A stretch of DNA of 64,000 nucleotides from Thermovenabulum gondwanense (GCF_001601575.1 NZ_LOHZ01000022.1:124001-188000); one strand, 5' to 3'; shown: positions 49,882 to 60,020, counted from the stretch's first letter. Notes: a model not told the origin generated them from the sequence alone. Numbers and translations: made by a program.

Positions 49882-50784
49882 ATGAATGTAAATTTACTTA
49901 ATACCTTTGTGACTATAGCGGAATCCGGGACCCTTTCTAAAGCGGCTGAAAAGCTTTTTATCTCTCAGCCTGCATTAAGCCAGCAGATTAAACAGCTGGA
50001 GAATTATTTTTCCGTTCAGCTTTTTGAGAGGACAAATAAGGGTGTAAGTTTAACCGAAGCGGGAAGAATTGTTTATGAATACTCCACTAAGATTTTATCT
50101 TTATGCAAGGAATTGGATGAAAAAATGAATGCCCTCAGGTCATCAATAAGCGGGATTTTAACGGTCGGTGCTACTTCTGCAATAGGAGGATATGCGGTAC
50201 CCTGCAGTATTTTTATTTTTAAGGAAAAATATCCAGAGGCAAATATAAAGCTCCGGGTAGGCAATAAAAGGCAGGTAGAAGAAGAATTAAGAAATGGGCA
50301 GGTGGATGTGGCCGTAATTGAAGGAACAAGGCCGAGGGAAGAAATTACCGCTGAAGAAATTGCAACGGAAGAGCTTTTTGTTATTGCCCCGAATAATAAC
50401 CGCTGGAGCGGGAAAAATACCATAACCCTGGAAGAGTTTTTAAAAGAACCTTTGATTGTAAGAGAACAGGGGTCAGGGACAAGGGAAATAGTTGAAGGAA
50501 CCTTTGCGGCTCTTGGTATAAAATGGAGCGAATTAAATATAATAATGGAACTGAGCAGCAACGATTCTATAAAGGCGGCGGTAGAAGCAGGGCACGGAAT
50601 TTCTATAATGCCATCCATAGCATTAAAAAAGGAGGTATATAACAAAACGCTGGTTACATTAAACTTAGAGGGTATTAACCTTCAGCAAAAAATTTATGTG
50701 GCCTATAAGGAGGATAAAATTTTGAACAAACTTGCCAAGGCTTTTATACATTTTATGCGACTCCCCAGTAGAGGATTTTGCTAA
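49882..50784 (+). CDS. LysR-family regulator of the sulfur/selenium cluster
   Basis: A 300-residue LysR-type activator. The N-terminal helix-turn-helix reads SGTLSKAAEKLFISQPALSQ; the rest is the CysB-like co-inducer domain (VGATSAIGGYAVP, EQGSGTREIVE). It is divergent from yeeE/yedE and next to tusA-like genes, so it most likely controls them. The last bases overlap the end of the convergent second tusA-like gene. Confidence 0.9.
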   Translation: MNVNLLNTFVTIAESGTLSKAAEKLFISQPALSQQIKQLENYFSVQLFERTNKGVSLTEAGRIVYEYSTKILSLCKELDEKMNALRSSISGILTVGATSAIGGYAVPCSIFIFKEKYPEANIKLRVGNKRQVEEELRNGQVDVAVIEGTRPREEITAEEIATEELFVIAPNNNRWSGKNTITLEEFLKEPLIVREQGSGTREIVEGTFAALGIKWSELNIIMELSSNDSIKAAVEAGHGISIMPSIALKKEVYNKTLVTLNLEGINLQQKIYVAYKEDKILNKLAKAFIHFMRLPSRGFC

Positions 50785-51002
50785 CTCTTCTTTATATATA
50801 CCTGCCATATTCCATTGTCTATTTCCTTTATTTTAACTTTAAACCCTTTTTTGGACATTTCATTTTTTATATTGATAGCTGCACAGCTATGATCGGTATC
50901 TAGCACAATGACATCACCCTTTTGTATATTCTTCAGTTTTTCTTCAACCTTAAAAAGAGGTACGGGACATATATCCCCAACAGAGTTGATAAAATGTTTC
51001 AT
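50781..51002 (-). CDS. Second TusA-like sulfur-carrier protein
   Basis: A 73-residue TusA-family protein (MKHFINSVGDICPVPLFKVE) with the conserved CPVPL motif. The start at 51002 follows GGGAGAA; the longer frame up to 51071 lacks a ribosome binding site. It resembles the 75-residue TusA-like protein at 48758 over its length (shared IDHSCA/TDHSCA). It converges on the LysR gene. Confidence 0.9.
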   Translation of the reverse strand: MKHFINSVGDICPVPLFKVEEKLKNIQKGDVIVLDTDHSCAAINIKNEMSKKGFKVKIKEIDNGIWQVYIKKS

Positions 51003-51145
51003 AAATTCTCCCTTTCTTATGATTTTTTGCGCTATGCAGTACATTTTAAACCAATCTATATGAATTTTCAAAAGTCAATTTTTATTGTATAATTAACTCT
51101 TGTTGAGTTATACTTTATATTAGGAATTTTTTTGAAGGAGAAGCT

Positions 51146-54100
51146 ATGTTTGCACTGAAATTTTGCGAAAAGATAGAAGATTTCAACAGGATTACGAAAG
51201 ACATCGAAAACGGAATAAAAGGTTTTTTTTCCTATGGGCTTTCCGACTCACAGAAGTCTTTCATAATAGCGGGGCTCAAAGAAAGGTTCGGTAAAAGAAA
51301 TTTTCTGGTAGTGGTGCCGGATGCTCTTGAGGCTAAAAGGATAGCGGAGGACCTGGAATTTTTCCTGGGGAAGGAAGAGGTACTGTATTTTCCTTCCAAT
51401 TACGTGATTCCTTATGAAACCGAAGCAAAAAGCCTTGAGTTTACGGCACAGAGATTGTCGGTGCTCGAGAAGCTACTTTTTAATAACTCCAAGATAGTAG
51501 TAGCCCCGTTAAATGCCCTTGTAAATAAGCTTGTGCCGCCGAATATAGTGAAAAATTTCACATTAGAGCTTGAATACGGCCGCGAAGAAAATCTGGAGGA
51601 AATAATTCTAAGGCTTATAAATATGGGTTATGAAAGGGTCGAAATTATTGAAGGGAAAGGGCAGTTTGCTCAAAGAGGCGGTATACTGGATATTTTTCCC
51701 CTTACTGCCGAATATCCTTACCGCATTGAATTTTTCGGCGATGAAATAGATTCCATAAGGTGTTTTAATATTGAAGACCAGCGCTCCTTTGACAGACTGG
51801 AAAAAATAAGGATATTCCCCGCCAGGGAGGTTATATTTGACGAGGAGACCGGTAAAAAAGCGGCTTTAAAGGTTTCGCAGGATTTGGAGGAAAAGAGAAG
51901 CGCTCTATATTCTGCAGGGAAAAAGGAAATTTTTGAGACATTAAAGGAAAAAGTAGGAGTCCATATTGATAAGCTGGAAAGGGGAATTTTTTTCGAATCA
52001 GCCGAACTTTATACGGGATATTTGTATGAAGAACTTTGCTCCCTTATGGATTATTTCTCCACTCCTCCTTTTGTGTTTTTTATTGAACCCGGCAGGCTTA
52101 TGGAAAGTTCGAAAAACATCGCCTTTGAGATCGAAGAGACCTATAAAGGGCTTTTAGAAAAGGGGCACATCCTTCCTTCGGCTTCGGAGATTTATTTTTC
52201 TGTGGAACGGGTAATTGACGAGATGAAAAAATATCCCTCTTTTTATATTTCCATGTTTCCGAGGATACCGAAAGAGTTCAGTATAGGAGGGGTATATTCC
52301 TTCCAGTTCAGGGCGGTTACAGCCTTTAACGGAAAATTTGAACTTCTAGTAGAAGAAATAATGAATTATAAAAAGAGGAGATATGGGATAATTTTATTAT
52401 CGGGGAATGAAGAGAGGGGAAAACACTTATCAAAGGCATTAAGGGAAAAAAACATTGAAGCGGTATTTTATAAAAGCTTAAAGGGAGAACTTATGCCCGG
52501 GCAGATAGTGGTGATCCCCGGATCCATAGGTAAGGGCTTTGAGATTCCTGAAATAAGGGTAGCCGTAATTTCGGATACGGATGTTTACGGAAGGCCGAAA
52601 GTGAAGCAGGCAAAGCCTGCCATTACTAAAAAAGGCAAAAAAATAACCGCCGTGGACGAGCTGAGCCCGGGAGATTATGTGGTTCACGCCACGCACGGAA
52701 TAGGAAGATACCTGGGTGTGGAAACCTTGGAGGTGGAGGGCAACAAGCGGGATTACTTCGCCCTCCAGTATCTGGGAGGGGATAAACTCTACGTTCCCAC
52801 GGACCAGGTGGAACTTATCTATAAATACGTTTCTCCCGAAGATAAGCCCCCGAAGCTGAACAAGCTCGGCGGAAGCGAATGGAGCAAGACAAAAGCAAAG
52901 GTCAAGGAATCCATCAAAGAAATGGCAAGGGAGCTTATAGAACTTTACGCCGCCAGGCAAAGTATAAAAGGTTTTGCCTTTTCAAAGGATACGGTATGGC
53001 AACAGGAATTCGAAGAAATGTTCCCCTATGAGGAGACCCCGGACCAATTGATGGCAATAGAAGAAGTAAAAAAGGATATGGAAAGCGATAAATGCATGGA
53101 CAGAATAATATGCGGTGATGTGGGATACGGGAAGACGGAGGTAGCTTTAAGAGCGGCTTTTAAAGCGGTCATGGATGGAAAACAGGTAGCTGTGCTTGTA
53201 CCCACTACAATACTGGCGGAACAGCATTACAGGACCTTTGCCGAAAGATTTTCCCCCTTTCCTTTGAGAGTAGAAGTAATAAGTCGTTTTAAGTCTAAAG
53301 CTGAACAAAAAGCGATTTTAAAGGACTTAAAAAACGGAGCGGTGGATGTTATCATAGGAACCCACAGGCTCCTTCAAAAGGATGTAAGATTCAAGGACTT
53401 AGGGCTTCTTATAATAGACGAAGAGCAGCGGTTTGGAGTGGCTCATAAAGAAAAAATAAAACAGCTTAAAAAGAACGTGGACGTGCTCACCATGACCGCA
53501 ACACCCATTCCGAGAACCCTGCATATGGCATTAAGCGGTATAAGAGACATGAGTCTTATAGAGACACCTCCGGAAAACAGATTTCCCGTTCAAACCTATG
53601 TGGTGGAGTACAACGATTCCCTTATAAGGGATGCAATATTAAGAGAGCTGTCAAGAGAAGGGCAGGTATATTACGTCTACAACAGGGTACAGGACATAAA
53701 GGAGGAAGCTATGAGGCTTTCCTTACTGGTGCCCGAGGCGAGGATTGCGGTAGCTCACGGACAGATGGATGAGGACGAGCTGGAAGAGGTGATGTTGAAA
53801 TTCTACCACAGGGAATACGACGTTCTGGTATGTACCACAATTATCGAAACCGGGCTGGATATACCCAATGTAAACACCTTGATCGTAATAAATTCGGACA
53901 GGTTTGGATTATCCCAGCTGTATCAGCTTAGAGGCAGGGTCGGGCGGTCCAACCGGCAGGCCTTTGCGTATTTTACTTACAAAAAAGATAAGGTCCTATC
54001 GGAGCAGGCGGAAAAAAGGCTGGCGGCCATAAGAGAATTTACCGAATTCGGTGCCGGGTTTAAATTGGCTATGAGAGACCTGGAGATAAGGGGTGCCGGA

Positions 54101-54685
54101 AATGTCCTCGGGACCGAACAGCACGGACACATGATGGCGGTGGGTTATGATTTATACTGCAAACTTTTAGAAGAGGCGGTAAGGGAATTAAAAGGGGAAA
54201 TTGCCCGGGAAGAAGAAGTACAGCCCGTTATTGACCTGAAGGTAAATGCTTTCATTTCCGAGGATTATATTCAAAATGAGGCTTTAAGAATGGAGATTTA
54301 CAGGCGGATTGCAGCTCTGGAGACCCTGAAGGAAGCCGAGGAATTGGAGGAAGAGATTGAAGACCGTTTTGGAGACCTGCCGCAGCCAGTGAGAAATCTT
54401 TTAAGTATATCAAAATTAAAATTGCTTGCTAAAAAATTAAAAATTGCAAATATTATAAGAAATGAAGATTACGTGGTTTTTAAATTTAAGAGCAAAGATG
54501 CCCTGAATGTGGAGGATTACTTGAAATTAGTCGCTTTCTTTAAAAATAGAATAATTTTTTCCGGAACAGCGGTTCCCTCCTTTTCGATAAGGGTTAAAAA
54601 TATGGATGATCATAAACTATTTATAAGGATTGAGGAGTTATTAAAAGAAATGGCGAATTTTCTCTTCATTACCTATAATGAATAA
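51146..54685 (+). CDS. mfd: Transcription-repair coupling factor Mfd
   Basis: A 1179-residue translocase that removes stalled RNA polymerase and recruits UvrA. A UvrB-like N-terminal region (residues 1-330) is followed by the RNA-polymerase-binding domain (GDYVVHATHGIGRYLG, about 508), Walker A GDVGYGKTEVA (about 656), DEEQRF box, TATPIPRTLH, and the TRG motif (LRGRVGRSNRQAFAYF and DLEIRGAGNVLGTEQHGHM). The length is normal. AAGGAGAAG precedes the ATG. It is followed 60 bp later by spoVT, the usual order in Clostridia. Confidence 0.97.
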   Translation: MFALKFCEKIEDFNRITKDIENGIKGFFSYGLSDSQKSFIIAGLKERFGKRNFLVVVPDALEAKRIAEDLEFFLGKEEVLYFPSNYVIPYETEAKSLEFTAQRLSVLEKLLFNNSKIVVAPLNALVNKLVPPNIVKNFTLELEYGREENLEEIILRLINMGYERVEIIEGKGQFAQRGGILDIFPLTAEYPYRIEFFGDEIDSIRCFNIEDQRSFDRLEKIRIFPAREVIFDEETGKKAALKVSQDLEEKRSALYSAGKKEIFETLKEKVGVHIDKLERGIFFESAELYTGYLYEELCSLMDYFSTPPFVFFIEPGRLMESSKNIAFEIEETYKGLLEKGHILPSASEIYFSVERVIDEMKKYPSFYISMFPRIPKEFSIGGVYSFQFRAVTAFNGKFELLVEEIMNYKKRRYGIILLSGNEERGKHLSKALREKNIEAVFYKSLKGELMPGQIVVIPGSIGKGFEIPEIRVAVISDTDVYGRPKVKQAKPAITKKGKKITAVDELSPGDYVVHATHGIGRYLGVETLEVEGNKRDYFALQYLGGDKLYVPTDQVELIYKYVSPEDKPPKLNKLGGSEWSKTKAKVKESIKEMARELIELYAARQSIKGFAFSKDTVWQQEFEEMFPYEETPDQLMAIEEVKKDMESDKCMDRIICGDVGYGKTEVALRAAFKAVMDGKQVAVLVPTTILAEQHYRTFAERFSPFPLRVEVISRFKSKAEQKAILKDLKNGAVDVIIGTHRLLQKDVRFKDLGLLIIDEEQRFGVAHKEKIKQLKKNVDVLTMTATPIPRTLHMALSGIRDMSLIETPPENRFPVQTYVVEYNDSLIRDAILRELSREGQVYYVYNRVQDIKEEAMRLSLLVPEARIAVAHGQMDEDELEEVMLKFYHREYDVLVCTTIIETGLDIPNVNTLIVINSDRFGLSQLYQLRGRVGRSNRQAFAYFTYKKDKVLSEQAEKRLAAIREFTEFGAGFKLAMRDLEIRGAGNVLGTEQHGHMMAVGYDLYCKLLEEAVRELKGEIAREEEVQPVIDLKVNAFISEDYIQNEALRMEIYRRIAALETLKEAEELEEEIEDRFGDLPQPVRNLLSISKLKLLAKKLKIANIIRNEDYVVFKFKSKDALNVEDYLKLVAFFKNRIIFSGTAVPSFSIRVKNMDDHKLFIRIEELLKEMANFLFITYNE

Positions 54686-54748
54686 AAAAGGTTTGTTACT
54701 CTAATACTAATGATGAAAGCATTTTCCACAGGAAAAGGAGGGGAAAAA

Positions 54749-55306
54749 GTGAAGGCAACGGGGATAGTTCGTCGCATAGACGACCTGGGGAGGGTTGTTA
54801 TACCGAAGGAAATAAGAAGGACGTTAAGGATTCGCGAAGGCGATCCTCTTGAAATATTTACCGATAGAGAAGGAGAAGTAATTCTCAAAAAATACTCGCC
54901 AATAGGTGAACTCGGTGATTTTGCAAGAGAATACGCCGAAGCCCTCCACGATTCCTTGGGGCATATCGCGTGTATTTCGGACAGGGATACGGTTATCGCC
55001 GTTTCCGGTGCTCCAAAAAAGGAATTAATGGAAAAGCCCATTAGCTCCGATTTGGAAGCCATAATGGAGGAAAGAAAAACGGTATTAATTAGCAAGACGT
55101 CGGAAAAAGAGTATATAAAAATAACCCAGGATGAGGATGGCAAGGTAAGGTACACGAGCCAGGTAGTGGTGCCTATAATAGCCGAAGGTGATCCCATAGG
55201 TGCCGTGATACTCCTTTCAAAAGAAACCAATGTGGCTATGGGAGAATTAGAGGTAAAGGTTGCGGAAACTGCAGCCGGATTCTTAGCAAGGCAAATGGAA
55301 CAGTAA
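54749..55306 (+). CDS. spoVT: Stage V sporulation protein T (AbrB-type regulator)
   Basis: A 185-residue regulator of forespore genes. The N-terminal swapped-hairpin DNA-binding domain reads ATGIVRRIDDLGRVVIPKEI, and a C-terminal GAF-like domain follows (SDRDTVIAVSGAPKKEL, VVVPIIAEGDPIGAV). The GTG start at 54749 is behind AAGGAGGGG and matches the family N-terminus. It is strong evidence that the organism sporulates. Confidence 0.96.
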   Translation: MKATGIVRRIDDLGRVVIPKEIRRTLRIREGDPLEIFTDREGEVILKKYSPIGELGDFAREYAEALHDSLGHIACISDRDTVIAVSGAPKKELMEKPISSDLEAIMEERKTVLISKTSEKEYIKITQDEDGKVRYTSQVVVPIIAEGDPIGAVILLSKETNVAMGELEVKVAETAAGFLARQMEQ

Positions 55307-55310
55307 AGGA

Positions 55311-55335
55311 AAATAGCAGCTTTACGCTGCTATTT
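55311..55335. terminator. Bidirectional terminator between spoVT and pckA
   Basis: AAATAGCAGC (55311-55320) pairs with GCTGCTATTT (55326-55335) with a TTTAC loop, serving both convergent genes. It overlaps the last codons of pckA. Confidence 0.8.
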
Positions 55336-56874
55336 TAAAATTTCCGCCGGCAGGTTGTATTTTGATGCATTGGTAGTGAAGCTATTTTTTAGCTTGTAGG
55401 CGTACTCATCGTAAGCTTTCTTATCCTTCCAGGAATTTTTTGGATTTAAGATTTCCTCAGGTACACCCGGGCAGTATTTGGGTATCATAAGGTTAAATAT
55501 TGGGTCCTTTTCGTACTCTACGTCTTTTAGAAGGCCGCTTAAAGCGGCTTTTATTATTGCTCTCGTATAGTTTAAGTTTATTCTTTCTCCCGTTCCATAA
55601 GGCCCTTTTATCCAGCCGGTATTTACCAGGTATATATCGGTATTAAATTTTTCTACCTTTTCCTTTAAAAGCTCGGCGTAAACGTAAGGAGGTCTCGGTA
55701 AAAAGGGAGCACCGAAGCAAGCGGAGAAAGTAGCTTTTGGCTCGGTAATGCCCCTTTCGGTTCCCGCCAATTTACTGGTATAACCTGCTATGAAGTAAAA
55801 CATAGCCTGTTCTTTTGTGAGCTTTGCAATAGGAGGAAGAACACCGAAGGCGTCAGCGGAAAGGAAAAATATTTGTTTTGGATGTCCTCCCACGCCCTGG
55901 ATTACCGCATCGGGTATGTAGTCTACGGGGTATGCGGCTCTGGTGTTTTCGGTAAAGAAATCGCTATCGTAGTCTGGCATCCTATTCTCCCGGGAAAATA
56001 CCACGTTTTCCAGTATGGTGCCGAATTTGATAGCGTTGTAGATCTGGGGTTCTTTTTCCTTGGAAAGGTGAATGCATTTTGCGTAGCATCCGCCTTCGAA
56101 ATTAAAGATACCGCTATCGGACCAGCCGTGTTCATCATCGCCTATGAGCCTTCTTTCCGGGTCTGCCGATAGAGTTGTTTTACCCGTCCCCGAAAGCCCG
56201 AAAAACAGCGCCGTATTGTTTTTATCATCCACGTTTGCCGAGCAATGCATGGGGAATACTCCGGAGCCGGGCATAATATAATTTAAAAGGGAAAATACCG
56301 ATTTTTTGATCTCGCCAGAGTATTTTGTACCACCGATTATTATTATTTTGTTCTCAAGATCAAGTATAATAAAGGCTTCGGAATTGGTTTTATCTATTTT
56401 TGGGTCGGCTTTAAAACCGGGAACGCAAATGACGGTGATTTCGGGGGAAAAATCTTCATCGATTTTGCCCCGTAAAAAAAGCTGTCGGGCAAATAAGCTT
56501 TGATAGGCGTATTCGGTGATTACCCTCAACGGTTTTTTGAAATTGGGGTCGGCACAGACATAACCGTCAAATACGAATACATCCTTGTTTTGAAGGTAAG
56601 CTTGAATTCTGAAAAGTAAATTGTGGAAATTTCTATATGAAAATGGTTTATTGTTTTCCCACCATATTTCGTCGTGAATGGTTTCGCTGTCTACAATAAA
56701 TTTATCTTCCGGAGAGCGGCCGGTGTATTTTCCGGTGTTGACGAGGAGTGCGCCGTTTTCCAAAAGAACTCCTTCTCCTCTTTTTACTGCTTCTTCTACA
56801 AGCTTTGATACGGGCAGGTTGCGGTAGACATTTTTTGCATTTAGCATAAAATCGCTTAATTGGGACATGGTCAT
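55330..56874 (-). CDS. pckA: Phosphoenolpyruvate carboxykinase (ATP)
   Basis: A 514-residue enzyme that interconverts oxaloacetate and PEP with ATP. The kinase loop FFGLSGTGKTTLSADPERR (about residues 223-241) and GDDEHGW after it are diagnostic of the ATP form, as are NTGKYTGRSPEDKF near the start and NTGWIKGPYGTGERI. GGGAGGATTTT precedes the ATG. It converges on spoVT. Confidence 0.97.
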   Translation of the reverse strand: MTMSQLSDFMLNAKNVYRNLPVSKLVEEAVKRGEGVLLENGALLVNTGKYTGRSPEDKFIVDSETIHDEIWWENNKPFSYRNFHNLLFRIQAYLQNKDVFVFDGYVCADPNFKKPLRVITEYAYQSLFARQLFLRGKIDEDFSPEITVICVPGFKADPKIDKTNSEAFIILDLENKIIIIGGTKYSGEIKKSVFSLLNYIMPGSGVFPMHCSANVDDKNNTALFFGLSGTGKTTLSADPERRLIGDDEHGWSDSGIFNFEGGCYAKCIHLSKEKEPQIYNAIKFGTILENVVFSRENRMPDYDSDFFTENTRAAYPVDYIPDAVIQGVGGHPKQIFFLSADAFGVLPPIAKLTKEQAMFYFIAGYTSKLAGTERGITEPKATFSACFGAPFLPRPPYVYAELLKEKVEKFNTDIYLVNTGWIKGPYGTGERINLNYTRAIIKAALSGLLKDVEYEKDPIFNLMIPKYCPGVPEEILNPKNSWKDKKAYDEYAYKLKNSFTTNASKYNLPAEILK

Positions 56875-57123
56875 AAAATCCTCCCTTTTAAATATATATA
56901 CTTTTTATAAAATAGCGAAAGAAATGTGTTATATTAAATTGGATAAGACACGAAATATTATATCATAAAAAATGAATAATGCATATATTATTAGCGCGAA
57001 AAAATTATTTTTAATATATTACTTTTTTGAATGACATCTATAACAAACTTGAGGGAATAAGAAATAAGTGGTATTATATATTCGTCTTTAAAATTGATTT
57101 TAAAAAAAAGGGGCAAAGCTTTA

Positions 57124-58725
57124 ATGGAAAAAAAGACATCATTTTTAAAAGGAGCCTTTATTCTGACAGTGGCGGGATTTATAGTAAAAATACTGGGTGC
57201 GGTTTACCGTATACCCTTGGCAATGATGATAAAGGATGAAGGCATGGGGCTTTATCAGATGGCCTACCCTATTTATGTAACCCTTCTTTCCCTGTCTACA
57301 GCGGGTTTACCCACCGCGATTTCCAAACTGGTCTCTTCCAATATAGCGTTAAAAAAGTACAAAAATGCTTTCAGGATTTTCAGGGTATCCCTTGCTTTTC
57401 TGGGTATAATAGGGTTTTTGTCTACCGCAGCGTTAATCATCTATGCGCCTTATTTGTCCGCAAGAGTGCTGGGGAATCCAAAAGCCTATTATTCGCTGGT
57501 AAGTATTGCCCCCGCCATATTCTTTGTATCAATTATGTCAAGTTTCAGGGGATTCTTCCAGGGGCTTCAGGATATGACCCCTTCGGCTATTTCTCAGGTA
57601 GTGGAGCAAATTGGAAGGGTAGCAACGGTATTTTTTCTTGCATCTTTGCTTTTGCCAAAAGGTGTGGAATACGCGGCAGCCGGTGCAGCTTTTGGTCCGG
57701 TAGTAGGTGCGGTTCTGGGTTTACTGGTTCTCGTGGCGGTGTATTATAGAAAACAAAATGAAATAAAAATAAAAATGATGGAAGATCTGGAGAAAAGGCT
57801 TGACAGCCCTATCAAAATTTTTAAAGACCTTATGATTTTTGCTGTCCCCATTACCCTGGGGGGATTAATAATTCCCGTAATGAATTTAGCCGACGCTGCT
57901 ATTGTTCCGATGAGACTGCAGGTAGCCGGTTTTTCCGTGACAAGAGCTACCGAACTTTACGGGCAGCTAACGGGAATGGCGGCACCGCTCATTAATCTAC
58001 CGGCGATCGTTACTATATCCTTATCGGCAAGCCTTGTGCCTGCTATATCCGAAGCAGTCGCTACAAACAATTATAAGTTGGCTTCAGAAAGAGCTCGGTT
58101 AGGGATTCGGATAGCATTGATCTTTGCAATTCCTGCTGCCGTTGGACTTTTTGCCCTGGCCACCCCCGTATCGGTGCTTCTTTATAAAAACGCCGAAGCG
58201 GGAATTCCCCTTTCTATTCTTGCCTGGGGGATAATATTTCTCTCCCTTCAGCAGACCACTACCGGCATACTGCAGGGTGTAGGCAGGGCCGCAGTCCCGG
58301 TATATAATCTTCTTCTCGGTGCTGTAACCAAGATTATCACAAACTATGTTTTAACCGCAATTCCTTCAATAAATATAAGAGGCGCTGCCCTGGGCACCGT
58401 TCTCGGGTATGCCGTAGCATCTTTATTAAATTTAGCTGCAGCTTCAAGGTATTCGGGAATGCGCGTAGATTTTGTAAAGATGATTCTAAAACCCGGAATT
58501 TCCGCCTTATTTATGGGAGCATTTGTGGTCTACAGCTTTAATTTTCTCGTTTTGAAAGGCCCCGGGCATAATTTGAGCACCCTTTTAAGTATAATGATAG
58601 GTGTTCTTGTTTACCTGTTTTGCCTATTAATATTGGGCGGCATAGAAGAATCAGAACTTACTATGATGCCTTTCGGGAAAAGATTAAGTAAGATAATAAA
58701 AAAGATAAGCCTTTTGAGGAGATGA
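57124..58725 (+). CDS. SpoVB/MurJ-like lipid flippase
   Basis: A 533-residue membrane protein of the MOP/polysaccharide-transport superfamily with about 14 helices. The start FLKGAFILTVAGFIVKILGA and SFRGFFQGLQDMTPSAISQV are typical of SpoVB/YtgP proteins, which flip lipid-linked peptidoglycan precursors. The ATG at 57124 has AAAAGGGG upstream. It is followed by mazG 6 bp later, so the two are probably co-transcribed. SpoVB itself versus a vegetative MurJ-type paralogue cannot be told apart. The 249 bp before it hold only AT-rich sequence shared with the pckA promoter side. Confidence 0.88.
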   Translation: MEKKTSFLKGAFILTVAGFIVKILGAVYRIPLAMMIKDEGMGLYQMAYPIYVTLLSLSTAGLPTAISKLVSSNIALKKYKNAFRIFRVSLAFLGIIGFLSTAALIIYAPYLSARVLGNPKAYYSLVSIAPAIFFVSIMSSFRGFFQGLQDMTPSAISQVVEQIGRVATVFFLASLLLPKGVEYAAAGAAFGPVVGAVLGLLVLVAVYYRKQNEIKIKMMEDLEKRLDSPIKIFKDLMIFAVPITLGGLIIPVMNLADAAIVPMRLQVAGFSVTRATELYGQLTGMAAPLINLPAIVTISLSASLVPAISEAVATNNYKLASERARLGIRIALIFAIPAAVGLFALATPVSVLLYKNAEAGIPLSILAWGIIFLSLQQTTTGILQGVGRAAVPVYNLLLGAVTKIITNYVLTAIPSINIRGAALGTVLGYAVASLLNLAAASRYSGMRVDFVKMILKPGISALFMGAFVVYSFNFLVLKGPGHNLSTLLSIMIGVLVYLFCLLILGGIEESELTMMPFGKRLSKIIKKISLLRR

Positions 58726-58731
58726 TTTATA

Positions 58732-59520
58732 TTGGCAAAGGAAGGTTTTGAAAAATTGGTGGATATTATGGCAAAGCTGAGGGGAGAGGGTGGCTGCCCC
58801 TGGGATAAAGCTCAAACCCATGAATCTTTGAAACCCTTTTTAATAGAAGAAGCCTATGAAGTAATAGATGCGATTGATGCTGAAAACCCGGAAATTTTAA
58901 AAGAAGAGCTGGGGGATTTGCTTTTGCAGATAGTATTTCATAGCAGAATTGCGGAGGAAGAGGGTAGATTTAGCATAAATGATGTGATAGAAAAAGTTTG
59001 CGATAAAATGATAAGGCGCCATCCTCATATTTTTGGAGAGGTAAAAGCCGATACTGCCGAAGAAGTGCTGAAAAATTGGGAGGATATAAAAAAGGAAGAG
59101 AAGGATTTCTCTTCCTATGCCGAATCCATGGACAGGCTTCCGGAACAACTGCCGGCTCTTATGAAGGCTTTTAAAGTACAGGAAAAAGCTGCCAGGGTAG
59201 GTTTTGATTGGGATAGCGTTGATGGTGCCTTGAATAAGGTTTATGAAGAACTGCAGGAAATCCAGGAAGTATATAAAAGTGAAAAAAGAGAGAAAATAAA
59301 GGAAGAAATAGGTGATTTGCTCTTTGCGGTGGTAAATGTAGCTCGTTTTCTAAGGGTAGATCCCGAACTGGCATTGAGAGATGCTACGAAAAAATTCGTA
59401 AAAAGATTCAAATACGTGGAAGAAGAAGCAAAAAGACAAAACAAAGACCTTTCGAAAATGACCTTAGAAGAAATGGATATCTTATGGGAACAGGGGAAAA
59501 ATAAAGAAAAAAAGTTTTAA
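58732..59520 (+). CDS. mazG: Nucleoside triphosphate pyrophosphohydrolase MazG
   Basis: A 262-residue enzyme that removes non-canonical or excess NTPs. The first MazG domain has GGCPWDKAQTHESL, then the metal-binding FLIEEAYEVIDAI and EELGDLLLQIVFH; a second domain repeats the pattern (KEEIGDLLFAVVNVARFL). It starts at TTG 58732 behind GAGGAGATG. Its position before the HU gene is conserved in Clostridia. Confidence 0.95.
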   Translation: MAKEGFEKLVDIMAKLRGEGGCPWDKAQTHESLKPFLIEEAYEVIDAIDAENPEILKEELGDLLLQIVFHSRIAEEEGRFSINDVIEKVCDKMIRRHPHIFGEVKADTAEEVLKNWEDIKKEEKDFSSYAESMDRLPEQLPALMKAFKVQEKAARVGFDWDSVDGALNKVYEELQEIQEVYKSEKREKIKEEIGDLLFAVVNVARFLRVDPELALRDATKKFVKRFKYVEEEAKRQNKDLSKMTLEEMDILWEQGKNKEKKF

Positions 59521-59605
59521 ATTACCTCTAAAATTGAAGGAATTTGGCTTTTTGTGGAGAATAAGAAATTAGAACAAAATAGAAATTTTCAGGGAGGGAA
59601 TGAGA

Positions 59606-59881
59606 GTGAATAAAGCAGATCTCGTATCGGCAATGGCAGAAAAAAGCGGACTTACTAAGAAGGATGCTGAAAAAGCATTGAATGCCTTCATTGATTCGGT
59701 GATGGAAGCTCTTTCTAAAAAGGACAAGGTTCAACTCGTAGGTTTTGGCACTTTTGAAGTGAGGGAAAGAAGTGCGAGAAAAGGTCGCAACCCGCAGACC
59801 GGAGAGGAAATTGACATTCCGGCTGCCAATATTCCCGTCTTCAAAGCAGGAAAAGCTTTAAGAGATGGAATCAACAAATAA
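59606..59881 (+). CDS. hup: HU-family DNA-binding protein
   Basis: A 91-residue histone-like protein: MNKADLVSAMAEKSGLTKKD at the start, and GFGTFEVRERSARKGRNPQT with the Pro-containing DNA-binding arm and IPVFKAGKALRD at the end. GTG 59606 is preferred because AGGGAGGGA is well spaced for it; an ATG at 59600 is close to the ribosome binding site. A strong terminator follows. Confidence 0.97.
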   Translation: MNKADLVSAMAEKSGLTKKDAEKALNAFIDSVMEALSKKDKVQLVGFGTFEVRERSARKGRNPQTGEEIDIPAANIPVFKAGKALRDGINK

Positions 59882-59911
59882 TAATTAGTTAAGATATTGA
59901 ATTGAAAATAA

Positions 59912-59938
59912 AAAGGCAGGCTTATAAAGCCTGCCTTT
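59912..59938 (+). terminator. Terminator after the HU gene
   Basis: AAAGGCAGGC (59912-59921) pairs perfectly with GCCTGCCTTT (59929-59938) with a 7-nt loop, and a T run follows. Confidence 0.9.
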
Positions 59939-60020
59939 TTATGTATGCGTAAAATAAGGATAAAATTAATTTCTCGGGAATATATTTTTAAAAAGGATGA
60001 CAGAAAGGGGGTCTAAGAGA

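Noticed and set aside
52478-52960. A 160-residue leftward frame inside mfd.
   Set aside because: It is a shadow of the well-supported mfd frame.
56875-57123. Possible small gene or RNA in the 249 bp between pckA and the flippase gene.
   Set aside because: Only AT-rich promoter-like sequence is visible; no convincing frame with a ribosome binding site and no stable hairpin was seen.
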